Shown here in pieces: positions 1 to 5,278 of a stretch of 5,278 nucleotides of DNA (the stretch's first letter is position 1; the number at the start of each line of letters is the position of its first letter). Source of the DNA: Bacteroidales bacterium (GTDB lineage Bacteria; Bacteroidota; Bacteroidia; Bacteroidales; UBA932); NCBI GenBank assembly GCA_017509375.1, contig JAFWPT010000058.1, forward strand, positions 1-5,278, read 5' to 3'. The notes below the pieces were generated by a model that made no database searches, was not told the DNA's origin, and saw nothing but the letters and a program-made list of their open reading frames with translations. Made by a program: the position numbers and the translations under genes.

Positions 1-831
1 ATTCTGCGTGCCGGCCTCGAACTTGCGGGGGAGTGGAGCCCAGCTGCTTTCTTCCCAGCGCACGGTCTGGATCATCTCTCCGCCTCCGAACATGGGAGGC
101 ATCTGCTCCAGCAGCACGCGCCGTCCCCACAGCACCCCGGTACCGGTGGCGCCATACATTTTGTGTCCGGAGAAAGCATAGAAGTCACAATCCAGAGCCT
201 GCACGTCAACTTTTTGATGCACAATACCTTGAGCTCCGTCCACCAGGAAAAGGACCCCCCTGCGGCGGCAGATTTCGGATAACGCCAGAACGGGGTTCAC
301 AAGACCCAGCACGTTGGACACGTGAGCGACGCAGAGCAGCTTCGTGCGCGGGGTAATCATATCCTCCAGCAGTTCGATTCTCAGTCTGCCGTTTTCATCT
401 ATCGGCAAGCGCTTAAGCACTGCGCCCTTGCGCTTGCAGAGCATCTGCCAGGGCACTATGTCGGAGTGATGCTCCGCCTCTCCCACTATTATTTCGTCGC
501 CTTGGCTGATGAATGCTTCTCCTATGCTGAACGCAGCCAGGTTAAGCGAGTGGGTGGCTCCGGAGGTGAATACTACTTCTTCCGACGAAGCGGCATTTAT
601 GAATTCAGCCACAGCATTACGGGCCTGCTCATAAGCTTCCGTCGCTTCGGCCGCCACTCGATGAACGGCACGGTGGAGGTTTGCAGTGAGCTGCGAGGAA
701 ATCTCCGCCCACCTGTCTATAACAGACCGGGGACGCAGGGAAGTGGCGGCATTGTCCAGGTACACCAAGGGCTTGCCGTAAACTCTGCGCTCCAGCTGGG
801 GAAACTGCTGTCTGATTTGCTGAATGGTCAT
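1..831 (-). CDS. sufS: Cysteine desulfurase SufS, C-terminus cut by window edge
   Basis: This is a PLP-dependent class V aminotransferase-fold enzyme that takes sulfur from L-cysteine, releasing alanine, and feeds it as a persulfide to SUF Fe-S cluster assembly in the cytoplasm. The window holds 277 residues from ATG at 831 to the left edge; the family is usually a little over 400. Visible signatures are YLDNAATS (24-31), the HRAVH segment (53-57), TSGAT (89-93), the cofactor-stacking EHHSDIVPW (120-128), VDGAQ (197-201) and SGHKMYGATG (221-230), where K224 should form the Schiff base. FEAGTQN (271-277) ends the visible part. The catalytic cysteine that carries the persulfide lies beyond the edge and cannot be checked. 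The EHHxxIVPWQ and SGHK context favours SufS/CsdA (group II) over IscS/NifS. Its start overlaps the epimerase stop as ATGA, so the two are probably cotranscribed and translationally coupled. No other suf gene is visible. Confidence 0.93.
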   Translation of the reverse strand, partial: MTIQQIRQQFPQLERRVYGKPLVYLDNAATSLRPRSVIDRWAEISSQLTANLHRAVHRVAAEATEAYEQARNAVAEFINAASSEEVVFTSGATHSLNLAAFSIGEAFISQGDEIIVGEAEHHSDIVPWQMLCKRKGAVLKRLPIDENGRLRIELLEDMITPRTKLLCVAHVSNVLGLVNPVLALSEICRRRGVLFLVDGAQGIVHQKVDVQALDCDFYAFSGHKMYGATGTGVLWGRRVLLEQMPPMFGGGEMIQTVRWEESSWAPLPRKFEAGTQN

Positions 832-1952
832 AATTTCTGTAGTCCGAGACCGGGGCCGGAAGGAAGCATCATATTGCCGTCAACCACCGTCATACCCTTA
901 AATAAGTCGTTACTAATCAATAAGTTGCCGTCAATGTCGCAGAAGTCGGCGGCAGGTGCGAGCTGAGCTGCTGCTGTGCAGGCACAGGATGTCTCGGTCA
1001 TACATCCGAGCATCACTTTCATGCCTTCAGCCCGAGCGTACGCTATCATTTTGCGAGCTTCCAGCAAGCCGGTACTCTTCATAAGCTTGATGTTGATTCC
1101 GGAGTAAGCACCTTTGATGCGGGGTATGTCTTTTAGGCGCTGGATGGCCTCGTCGGCTATAATCGGAAGAGGACTTCGCTCGGTTATCCATGCAGCATCG
1201 TCCAAACGCTCCTTATCCATCGGCTGCTCCACCAGCACCACCCCTTGTTCCTTCAGCCAGAATATTTCGTCGAGGGCTTTTTGCCTGTCTTTCCAGCCCT
1301 GGTTGGCATCCACGGCTAGGGGAAGATCTGTGACGGAGCGAATAGACTTGATCATCTGCTCGTCGGTATCCAGACCCACCTTTACCTTCAGAATTTTGAA
1401 TTTTCCGGCACACTCCAGCGTCTTTTCCCGCACTATTTCGGGGGTGTCGATACCTATCGTGAAGGTAGTGGGGCCGGCCTTCGCCGGGTTCAGACCCCAA
1501 ATTTTATACAGCGGCTGACCGCAAAGCTTGCCGACAAGGTCGTGCAACGCAATGTCGATGGCCGCTTTAGCAGGAGCATCCCCTTCCGACAGACTGTCCA
1601 GGTATTCCATTATGTCCTCCAGCAGGAAAGGGGAGTCGAAGCCGCTCAAATCAACCTTTGAGAGAAATGCGCATACACTTTCTACAGAGTGGCCCAAATA
1701 AGGTGGCATAGAGGCTTCGCCGTATCCGGTAAAGCCGCCATACTCTATCTCGACCTGTACGCCAGGCGTGGTCTTTCGGCTGTAAGAAGCCACGGTAAAA
1801 GTATGCGCCAGCTGGAGTTCGTACGAGTAGAAGGATAGCTTCATCTTTCCTTCCTCCTTTGTTTTGATTCCGCCCGGCCTGATAGTGCACGAGCCAAGGC
1901 CGGCAACTGTAGCAGCCGCTATGGATGCGCCAATAAACTCTCTTCTGTCCAT
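828..1952 (-). CDS. Dipeptide (L-Ala-D/L-Glu type) epimerase, enolase superfamily, with Tat/lipoprotein-like signal
   Basis: A 374-residue protein of the mandelate racemase/muconate lactonizing branch of the enolase superfamily. Such epimerases invert the second residue of dipeptides such as L-Ala-D-Glu from peptidoglycan. The active-site set is complete: the KxK base pair K189/K191 (LKVKVG), metal ligands D215 (VDAN), E242 (VEQP) and D267 (ADE), and the opposite base K289 (INIKLMKS). DIDG (339-342) matches the aspartate pair that binds the substrate amino group in characterised Ala-Glu epimerases. ATG at 1952 is preferred over an in-frame TTG at 1967 because the protein then begins MDRREFIG, a twin-arginine motif. 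An Ala-rich hydrophobic stretch and a lipobox-like LGSC (C22) follow, which predicts an exported lipoprotein. Known E. coli and B. subtilis members are cytoplasmic. A second possible start is ATG 1844 (M37). The exact dipeptide specificity is not shown by sequence. Confidence 0.88.
   Translation of the reverse strand: MDRREFIGASIAAATVAGLGSCTIRPGGIKTKEEGKMKLSFYSYELQLAHTFTVASYSRKTTPGVQVEIEYGGFTGYGEASMPPYLGHSVESVCAFLSKVDLSGFDSPFLLEDIMEYLDSLSEGDAPAKAAIDIALHDLVGKLCGQPLYKIWGLNPAKAGPTTFTIGIDTPEIVREKTLECAGKFKILKVKVGLDTDEQMIKSIRSVTDLPLAVDANQGWKDRQKALDEIFWLKEQGVVLVEQPMDKERLDDAAWITERSPLPIIADEAIQRLKDIPRIKGAYSGINIKLMKSTGLLEARKMIAYARAEGMKVMLGCMTETSCACTAAAQLAPAADFCDIDGNLLISNDLFKGMTVVDGNMMLPSGPGLGLQKL
1842..1860 (-). 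promoter_or_regulatory. Strong internal Shine-Dalgarno and ATG inside the epimerase gene
   Basis: On the minus strand AAAGGAGG (1860-1853) is followed by 8 bases and then ATG (1844-1842), which is Met37 of the epimerase and lies just before the conserved domain begins. Initiation here would give a 338-residue protein without the export signal, about the size of cytoplasmic family members. The bases also encode Lys-Glu-Glu-Gly-Lys, so the match may be a codon coincidence, and this phylum makes little use of Shine-Dalgarno pairing. What is seen is the motif and spacing; use as a start is inference. Confidence 0.35.
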
Positions 1953-1955
1953 TAT

Positions 1956-1986
1956 ACAAAAATACAAATTATTTGGTTATTTTTGT
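1956..1986. promoter_or_regulatory. A+T-rich inverted repeat with back-to-back -7-like boxes between the epimerase and ruvA
   Basis: Nine-base arms ACAAAAATA (1956-1964) and TATTTTTGT (1978-1986) are perfect inverted copies around a 13-base spacer. The spacer holds a second, nested palindrome, CAAAT-T-ATTTG (1965-1975), with nearly the same centre. Each outer arm contains TATTTTTG, which fits the Bacteroidota -7 consensus TAnnTTTG, and each faces outward: 1978-1985 towards ruvA and 1964-1957 towards the epimerase. No TTTG -33 box sits at the usual 19-21 base spacing on either strand. The minus-strand box also lies almost on top of ATG 1952, which would make that transcript nearly leaderless. 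It may be a divergent promoter with an operator, or a chance result of A+T-rich sequence. Confidence 0.35.
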
Positions 1987-2003
1987 TGAGAATATATTGA
2001 ATT

Positions 2004-2597
2004 ATGCTCGACTACATTTCAGGAAAAATCGCTGAGCTTGGTCCTACAAGAATCGTAATAGACAATAGCGGACTGGGGTACAGCATGGAGATTTCTCTCC
2101 AGACCTATGAGGCGTTGGAAGGAAAAAAAGAAGCCACCATCTATATCCAGTCCCAAATCAACCAAAGGGACGGCACTCAGGTTGACTATGGCTTTGCCGG
2201 GAAGGAAGAAAGGGAATTGTTCCGGCTTATTACCGGTGTCTCCGGGATGGGCGCAGCATCTGCACGTATGATCTTATCTTCCATGACCTCTGCTGAACTT
2301 CAGGAAGCAATTTTATCTGAGAACGTAAATGCACTGAAATCTGTTAAGGGCATTGGATTGAAGAGCGCTCAGAGGATGATTCTGGAACTCAAAGATAAGA
2401 TTGTCAAGGGAGATGGCGCAAGTTCCGAGGTGCTGTTCCAGACAGATACCAACGCCGCAGCAGATGAAGCTGCAAGTGCGCTGCAGATGCTTGGATTCAC
2501 CAAGGCGAATATTCAGAAAGCCATTCAGGCCATTCTCAAGGCAAATCCACGGGCATCAGTGGAGCAAATTATAAAGTCTGCGCTGCAGATGCTATAG
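2004..2597 (+). CDS. ruvA: Holliday junction branch migration complex subunit RuvA
   Basis: RuvA binds four-way DNA junctions as a tetramer and loads the RuvB helicase for branch migration in recombinational repair. The 197-residue product has the normal family length and all three domains: an N-terminal OB fold (about 1-65, starting MLDYISGKIAEL and ending YGF), two helix-hairpin-helix motifs (GVSGMGAASA 78-87 and VKGIGLKSAQRM 114-125), a flexible linker (about 133-150), and the C-terminal RuvB-binding domain (about 151-197). The OB-fold loop reads QRDGTQVDYGF. At the place of the E. coli acidic pin Glu55-Asp56 it has Asp56-Gly57, so one acidic residue appears to be missing. ATG 2004 gives the canonical N-terminus and has no Shine-Dalgarno, as expected in this phylum. 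The gene stands alone, divergent from the epimerase and convergent with mnmG. Its stop codon is followed at once by a parS-like palindrome. Confidence 0.96.
   Translation: MLDYISGKIAELGPTRIVIDNSGLGYSMEISLQTYEALEGKKEATIYIQSQINQRDGTQVDYGFAGKEERELFRLITGVSGMGAASARMILSSMTSAELQEAILSENVNALKSVKGIGLKSAQRMILELKDKIVKGDGASSEVLFQTDTNAAADEAASALQMLGFTKANIQKAIQAILKANPRASVEQIIKSALQML
2477..2593 (+). repeat. Pair of 15-bp direct repeats within ruvA
   Basis: TGCGCTGCAGATGCT occurs at 2477-2491 and again at 2579-2593, 102 bases apart and in the same frame. Each copy encodes the core of SALQML (residues 158-163 and 192-197) in the RuvB-binding domain. The second copy ends the protein. Both are probably helix segments that happen to use the same codons; no other repeat structure surrounds them. 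Confidence 0.6.
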
Positions 2598-2613
2598 TGT
2601 TCCACGTGGAACA
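2598..2613. other. parS-like ParB-binding palindrome, intergenic copy
   Basis: TGTTCCACGTGGAACA is a perfect 16-bp palindrome and fits the widely conserved bacterial parS consensus TGTTnCACGTGnAACA at every fixed position. ParB is known to bind such sites, spread on the neighbouring DNA and, with ParA and SMC, segregate the origin region. The site starts on the base after the ruvA stop codon and lies in the 38-base gap before the mnmG stop. A terminator is a poorer reading: the palindrome has no loop bases and no T-run follows on either strand. I see no other terminator in this gap. The identical second copy at 2930-2945 strengthens the call. parA and parB are not in the window. Confidence 0.85.
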
Positions 2614-2635
2614 CAAAGCACACGTGACGGTTGTC

Positions 2636-4525
2636 TTACCTCCCGAAATAAACCAGCAAAACAGAAATATCAGCAGGGGACACTCCGGAGATACGGGAAG
2701 CCTGGCCTATGGTGCGAGGTGAATAACGCTTGAACTTTTGCCTGCACTCAATAGTGAGCCCGGAGAGTTTGTCGAAATCGAAATTCTCGGGAATTTCAAG
2801 TTCTTCCAGACGCTTCATCTTTTCAACTTGCAGACTCTCCCGCTGAATATAACCCCTGTATTTCAGGAATATTTCCACAGACTCAACAACATCATCACCA
2901 GGAAGATCCCTAAAGCCATATTTGAGCAGTGTTCCACGTGGAACATAATCCAGCAAGTCATTCAGGGTTAATTCAGGCCGCGTGGCTATTTCTGCAAGCT
3001 TCTTAGACTCAGAAAGCACAGCGGACCCGGAAGATAAAAGGTAAGAATTAAGAGAAGACGCACTCATCTTGGTAGTTTCAGTGAGATTCTGAAGGCGCTG
3101 GACTTCATCATACTTTTTCATAGTAAGTTCGTACCGGTGCGTGTCAGCTAAGCCGATCTGATAAGAGCGCTGGGTGAGACGCTGGTCGGCATTATCCTGC
3201 CTCAACAGAATTCTATATTCTGCCCTGGAAGTAAACATCCGGTAAGGCTCATCTACGCCTTTAGTGATCAAGTCGTCAATAAGTACTCCAATGTAAGCTT
3301 CCTCTCGGCCTAAGATGAATGGATCCTTTTGATTGATTGAAAGGTTGGCGTTAATGCCGGCAATCAAGCCCTGAGCAGCTGCTTCTTCATAGCCGGTAGT
3401 GCCATTAACCTGACCAGCAAGGAACAAACTGGGTACAAGCCTGGACTCAAGGGTCTGCTTCAACTGAGTAGGGTCGAAAAAGTCATACTCTACTGCGTAT
3501 GCAGGGCGGAATACTTTTACGTCTTCCAGACCTTTGATAGCTCGGAGAGCATCCATCTGAACCGGGTATGGCAAAGAAGAAGAAAAACCCTGAAGATAAT
3601 ACTCGTTTGTTCCGCATCCTTCTGGTTCAAGGAAAAGCTGATGTGCGTCGTTTTCAGGGAATACTCTCAGCTTATCTTCAATACTTGGACAATAACGTGG
3701 ACCTCTGCCATGAATCACACCGGTAAAAAGAGGGGAATCATCGAAACCGGCTCGAAGGCGATCATGTACTTCGGTATTCGTATGGAGTATGAAACAATCC
3801 ATTTGACGTCCGGATCGCTGCACCGAAGAGGGAATATCAAGGTAAGAAAAACGCTGAGGGTGCTGGTCGCCAAGCTGACGGTCAAGAACTGAAGTATCAA
3901 CTGACGAAATATCAATTCTCGGGGGAGTCCCGGTTTTCATCCTGTCTGCAGTAATACCCCTTTCTACCAATTGACTTGTCAAGCCAAGCGAAGGAAGCTC
4001 ACCGATACGGCCGCCCTCCAAAGACTTTCGCCCGACAAAAAGCTTTCCACCCAGAAAGGTACCGGCAGTTAAAATAACGGCTTGAGACTTGAAAATCAGC
4101 CCTCCACCAGTGCGGACACCACAAATTTTTGAATTCTCAAAGAGAAAAGAAGCGGCAAAATCTTCGTAAATAGTTAAATTTGAGATATTTAGAAGGTGTT
4201 TTCGCCAGTTGAGAGAAAAGCGGATTTTATCGCATTGGGCACGGGGACTCCACATTGCCGGTCCCTTTGACTTGTTCAGCATCCTGAACTGGAGGGTAGA
4301 TTCATCAGTCACTATTCCAGTCATTCCGCCGAGAGCATCGATCTCCCGGACTATCTGCCCTTTTGCGATTCCTCCTATTGCGGGATTGCATGACATCTTG
4401 GCAAAGGACAAAGTATCCATGGTAAGAAGCAGAACCGACGAACCCAGCCTGGCTGCCGCGCAAGCAGCTTCACACCCGGCGTGGCCGCCACCCACAACGA
4501 TTATGTCAAACCTGTTACTTTCCAC
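2636..4525 (-). CDS. mnmG: tRNA uridine-5-carboxymethylaminomethyl modification enzyme MnmG (GidA)
   Basis: MnmG is an FAD-binding enzyme that works with MnmE to place the (carboxymethyl)aminomethyl group on wobble uridine U34 of several tRNAs in the cytoplasm. The 629-residue product equals the E. coli length. It shows the dinucleotide fold GGGHAG (12-17), CNPAIGG (46-52), KTGTPPRID (197-205), [11 protein letters not shown] (275-285) and [16 protein letters not shown] (371-386). The two conserved cysteines are C46 and C279. The C-terminal helical part (from about 440), which contacts MnmE and tRNA, is intact. The start is GTG at 4525, overlapping the ybeY stop by 11 bases; it places the nucleotide-binding motif at the usual distance and no ATG fits better. 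No ribosome binding site is evident, so translation is probably coupled to ybeY. A parS-like palindrome lies in codons 528-532. The gene converges with ruvA. Confidence 0.97.
   Translation of the reverse strand: MESNRFDIIVVGGGHAGCEAACAAARLGSSVLLLTMDTLSFAKMSCNPAIGGIAKGQIVREIDALGGMTGIVTDESTLQFRMLNKSKGPAMWSPRAQCDKIRFSLNWRKHLLNISNLTIYEDFAASFLFENSKICGVRTGGGLIFKSQAVILTAGTFLGGKLFVGRKSLEGGRIGELPSLGLTSQLVERGITADRMKTGTPPRIDISSVDTSVLDRQLGDQHPQRFSYLDIPSSVQRSGRQMDCFILHTNTEVHDRLRAGFDDSPLFTGVIHGRGPRYCPSIEDKLRVFPENDAHQLFLEPEGCGTNEYYLQGFSSSLPYPVQMDALRAIKGLEDVKVFRPAYAVEYDFFDPTQLKQTLESRLVPSLFLAGQVNGTTGYEEAAAQGLIAGINANLSINQKDPFILGREEAYIGVLIDDLITKGVDEPYRMFTSRAEYRILLRQDNADQRLTQRSYQIGLADTHRYELTMKKYDEVQRLQNLTETTKMSASSLNSYLLSSGSAVLSESKKLAEIATRPELTLNDLLDYVPRGTLLKYGFRDLPGDDVVESVEIFLKYRGYIQRESLQVEKMKRLEELEIPENFDFDKLSGLTIECRQKFKRYSPRTIGQASRISGVSPADISVLLVYFGR
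2930..2945. other. parS-like ParB-binding palindrome, copy inside mnmG
   Basis: This is an exact second copy of TGTTCCACGTGGAACA, centred 332 bp from the first. The flanks differ from those of the other copy (GAGCAG before and TAATCC after), so it is not part of a longer duplicated segment. It sits in the mnmG coding region, where its bases are read on the minus strand as Val528-Pro529-Arg530-Gly531-Thr532 with codons GTT CCA CGT GGA ACA. Known chromosomal parS sites are often inside genes near the origin. Two perfect 16-mers within 350 bp are very unlikely by chance. Confidence 0.85.
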
Positions 4526-4949
4526 TGCCGGCCAAATTCTTCCTTAACTCAAGATAATAATTCTCTTTTGCACGCATAGTATGGATATCCGCCTCGGAAT
4601 GATCGTCGTAACCGATTAAATGAAGAATACCATGAACTATGACCCTATGAAGTTCCTCAGTAAACTCTGTTCCATAAAATACAGAATTCTCGCCCACGGA
4701 ATCAACGCTTATAAACAAGTCGCCGGAAATCACTGGCTTTTCGGAGTAGTCAAAAGTGATAATATCAGTAAAATAGTCATGGCCCAGATATTGCAAATTG
4801 ATGTTGAGTATGTAAGGGTCGGAGCAGAAAATGACGTTGATATCGCCAAGACGGCATATTTCACTCTCCGCTACCAACTTAAGCCAACGGTTGTTGAACA
4901 ACTTGTTTTTGTACTCGAACTTAATATCCTCAAAAAAGTACCTGACCAT
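4515..4949 (-). CDS. ybeY: Endoribonuclease YbeY, rRNA maturation factor
   Basis: YbeY is a small metal-dependent RNase needed for 16S rRNA 3'-end processing and ribosome quality control. The product is 144 residues, normal for the family. It carries TDIITFDY (61-68), ISGDLFIS (74-81) and the metal-site block [12 protein letters not shown] (106-117) followed by a conserved Met (125). Two ligands, H106 and H110, are in the standard HxxxH arrangement. The third, normally His in HxxxHxxxxxH, is D116 here, with H117 next to it. ATG 4949 is chosen because the protein then starts [13 protein letters not shown] and reads directly into the domain. The frame stays open further upstream to 5240, but that stretch lies opposite the tonB-type gene and has no YbeY-like sequence. 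It is the first gene of a likely ybeY-mnmG operon, with an 11-base overlap between them. Confidence 0.94.
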   Translation of the reverse strand: MVRYFFEDIKFEYKNKLFNNRWLKLVAESEICRLGDINVIFCSDPYILNINLQYLGHDYFTDIITFDYSEKPVISGDLFISVDSVGENSVFYGTEFTEELHRVIVHGILHLIGYDDHSEADIHTMRAKENYYLELRKNLAGSGK

Positions 4950-4969
4950 AGATTTGACTTTAAACTGTG

Positions 4970-4977
4970 CAAATCTA
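4970..4977 (-). promoter_or_regulatory. Candidate -7 element for ybeY-mnmG
   Basis: On the minus strand 4977-4970 reads TAGATTTG, a full match to the Bacteroidota -7 consensus TAnnTTTG. It would place the transcript start a few bases upstream of ATG 4949, with a leader of roughly 10-15 bases. No clear TTTG -33 box lies at the right distance; the nearest resemblance is TTTC (4998-4995) at a 17-base spacing. It is assigned mainly from position and the -7 match. Confidence 0.4.
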
Positions 4978-4986
4978 CAACAAAAA

Positions 4987-5017
4987 TTGGAATTGAAATT
5001 TATAATTTCTATCTTTG
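4987..5017 (+). promoter_or_regulatory. Candidate promoter (-33 TTG / -7 TAnnTTTG) for the tonB-type gene
   Basis: TATCTTTG (5010-5017) matches TAnnTTTG exactly. TTG at 4987-4989 lies 20 bases before it, inside the 19-21 base spacing known for the Bacteroidota housekeeping sigma factor. Transcription would begin near 5022-5025, leaving a leader of about 30 bases before ATG 5056. This is the best-formed promoter in the window. Confidence 0.55.
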
Positions 5018-5055
5018 AGACTTGAATAGAATAAAATAAACGTATAGTACCCAAT

Positions 5056-5278
5056 ATGGAAATCAAGAAATCAGAAAAAGCCAGTCTCGAGAACAAGCGC
5101 TTGCTTTTCGTCGAAATCGGTTTCGTAGTTGCCCTTTTGGCTGTCCTCTTCGCCTTCGAGTGGAGCAGCAAAGAGAAGGCAGATACTTCCTTACTGGCCG
5201 AAAACAAGGAACTTATTGAGGAAGAAATCATTCCCATCACCCAGGAGACGCCTCCCCCGCCGCCTGAGATGGCTAAGA
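5056..5278 (+). CDS. tonB: TonB-family energy transducer, N-terminus only
   Basis: TonB proteins span the inner membrane and periplasm and pass the energy of the ExbB-ExbD proton channel to TonB-dependent outer-membrane transporters. The window holds the first 74 codons. They show a charged N-terminus (MEIKKSEKASLENKR), one membrane helix (about 16-34) followed by EWSSKEK, an acidic stretch (AENKELIEEEI, 48-58), and the start of a proline-rich periplasmic region, TPPPPPE (65-71). An N-terminal anchor with ENKR before the helix and EWSS after it is typical of Bacteroidota TonB proteins. The C-terminal domain that touches the transporter TonB box is beyond the edge, so the exact TonB subtype is open. 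ATG 5056 has no Shine-Dalgarno. The gene diverges from ybeY across a 106-base gap with its own promoter candidate. Confidence 0.85.
   Translation, partial: MEIKKSEKASLENKRLLFVEIGFVVALLAVLFAFEWSSKEKADTSLLAENKELIEEEIIPITQETPPPPPEMAK

Noticed and set aside
319..324. CACGTG core inside sufS as another ParB site.
   Set aside because: The flanking bases do not match the parS arms. It is explained by the codons of the conserved AHVSN segment.
322..966. Plus-strand open frame of 214 codons across the sufS start and the epimerase end.
   Set aside because: It lies opposite two well-supported genes, and its translation has no recognisable motif.
1965..1967. TTG start for the epimerase five codons upstream of ATG 1952.
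   Set aside because: It would put extra residues before the twin-arginine motif and sits inside the intergenic inverted repeat; ATG 1952 gives a normal signal.
2598..2613. Rho-independent terminator between ruvA and mnmG.
   Set aside because: The palindrome has no loop and no T-tract on either strand, and an exact copy occurs inside a gene.
2621..2626. A third CACGTG core just right of the first parS-like site.
   Set aside because: The flanks (AAGCA before, ACGGT after) match none of the fixed bases TGTT and AACA, so it is only a bare 6-mer. It could pair with the core at 2603-2608 as a weak hairpin, but no T-run follows.
4950..5240. An N-terminal extension of YbeY up to 5240.
   Set aside because: It would run through the divergent promoter gap and antisense to the TonB-type gene, and family members start where ATG 4949 does.

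Overview
The window looks like chromosomal DNA of a member of the Bacteroidota, probably close to Bacteroidales. Three things suggest this. The tonB-type gene, YbeY and MnmG have the sequence style of that phylum. Most starts lack a Shine-Dalgarno sequence. The gaps between divergent genes carry TAnnTTTG elements, the -7 box of the Bacteroidota housekeeping promoter. No mobile element, CRISPR array, tRNA or rRNA is visible.

Layout, left to right. Positions 1-1952 hold a minus-strand pair: a lipoprotein-like, Tat-type dipeptide epimerase of the enolase superfamily, then the cysteine desulfurase sufS, joined by a 4-base ATGA overlap. sufS runs off the left edge. A 51-base divergent gap with an A+T-rich inverted repeat (1956-1986) separates this pair from ruvA (2004-2597, plus), the Holliday-junction-binding subunit of RuvAB. 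ruvA converges on mnmG. A second minus-strand pair follows: ybeY (4515-4949) and mnmG (2636-4525), overlapping by 11 bases. These act in rRNA maturation and tRNA wobble-uridine modification. A 106-base divergent gap with outward-facing promoter candidates leads to the start of a TonB-family energy transducer (5056 to the right edge).

The most striking signal is not a gene. Two identical 16-bp perfect palindromes, TGTTCCACGTGGAACA, lie 332 bp apart. One (2598-2613) directly follows the ruvA stop codon. The other (2930-2945) is inside the mnmG coding sequence. They match the bacterial parS site bound by the chromosome-partition protein ParB. The ruvA-mnmG junction is therefore probably part of the centromere-like region and is likely near the replication origin.

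Apart from parS, the genes are mainly housekeeping: Fe-S cluster assembly, peptidoglycan dipeptide metabolism, recombination, rRNA and tRNA maturation, and outer-membrane transport. Secondary points of interest are a strong internal ribosome binding site in the epimerase gene that could yield a cytoplasmic form, a changed metal-ligand position in YbeY, and a changed acidic-pin pair in RuvA. I see no convincing new multi-gene system.
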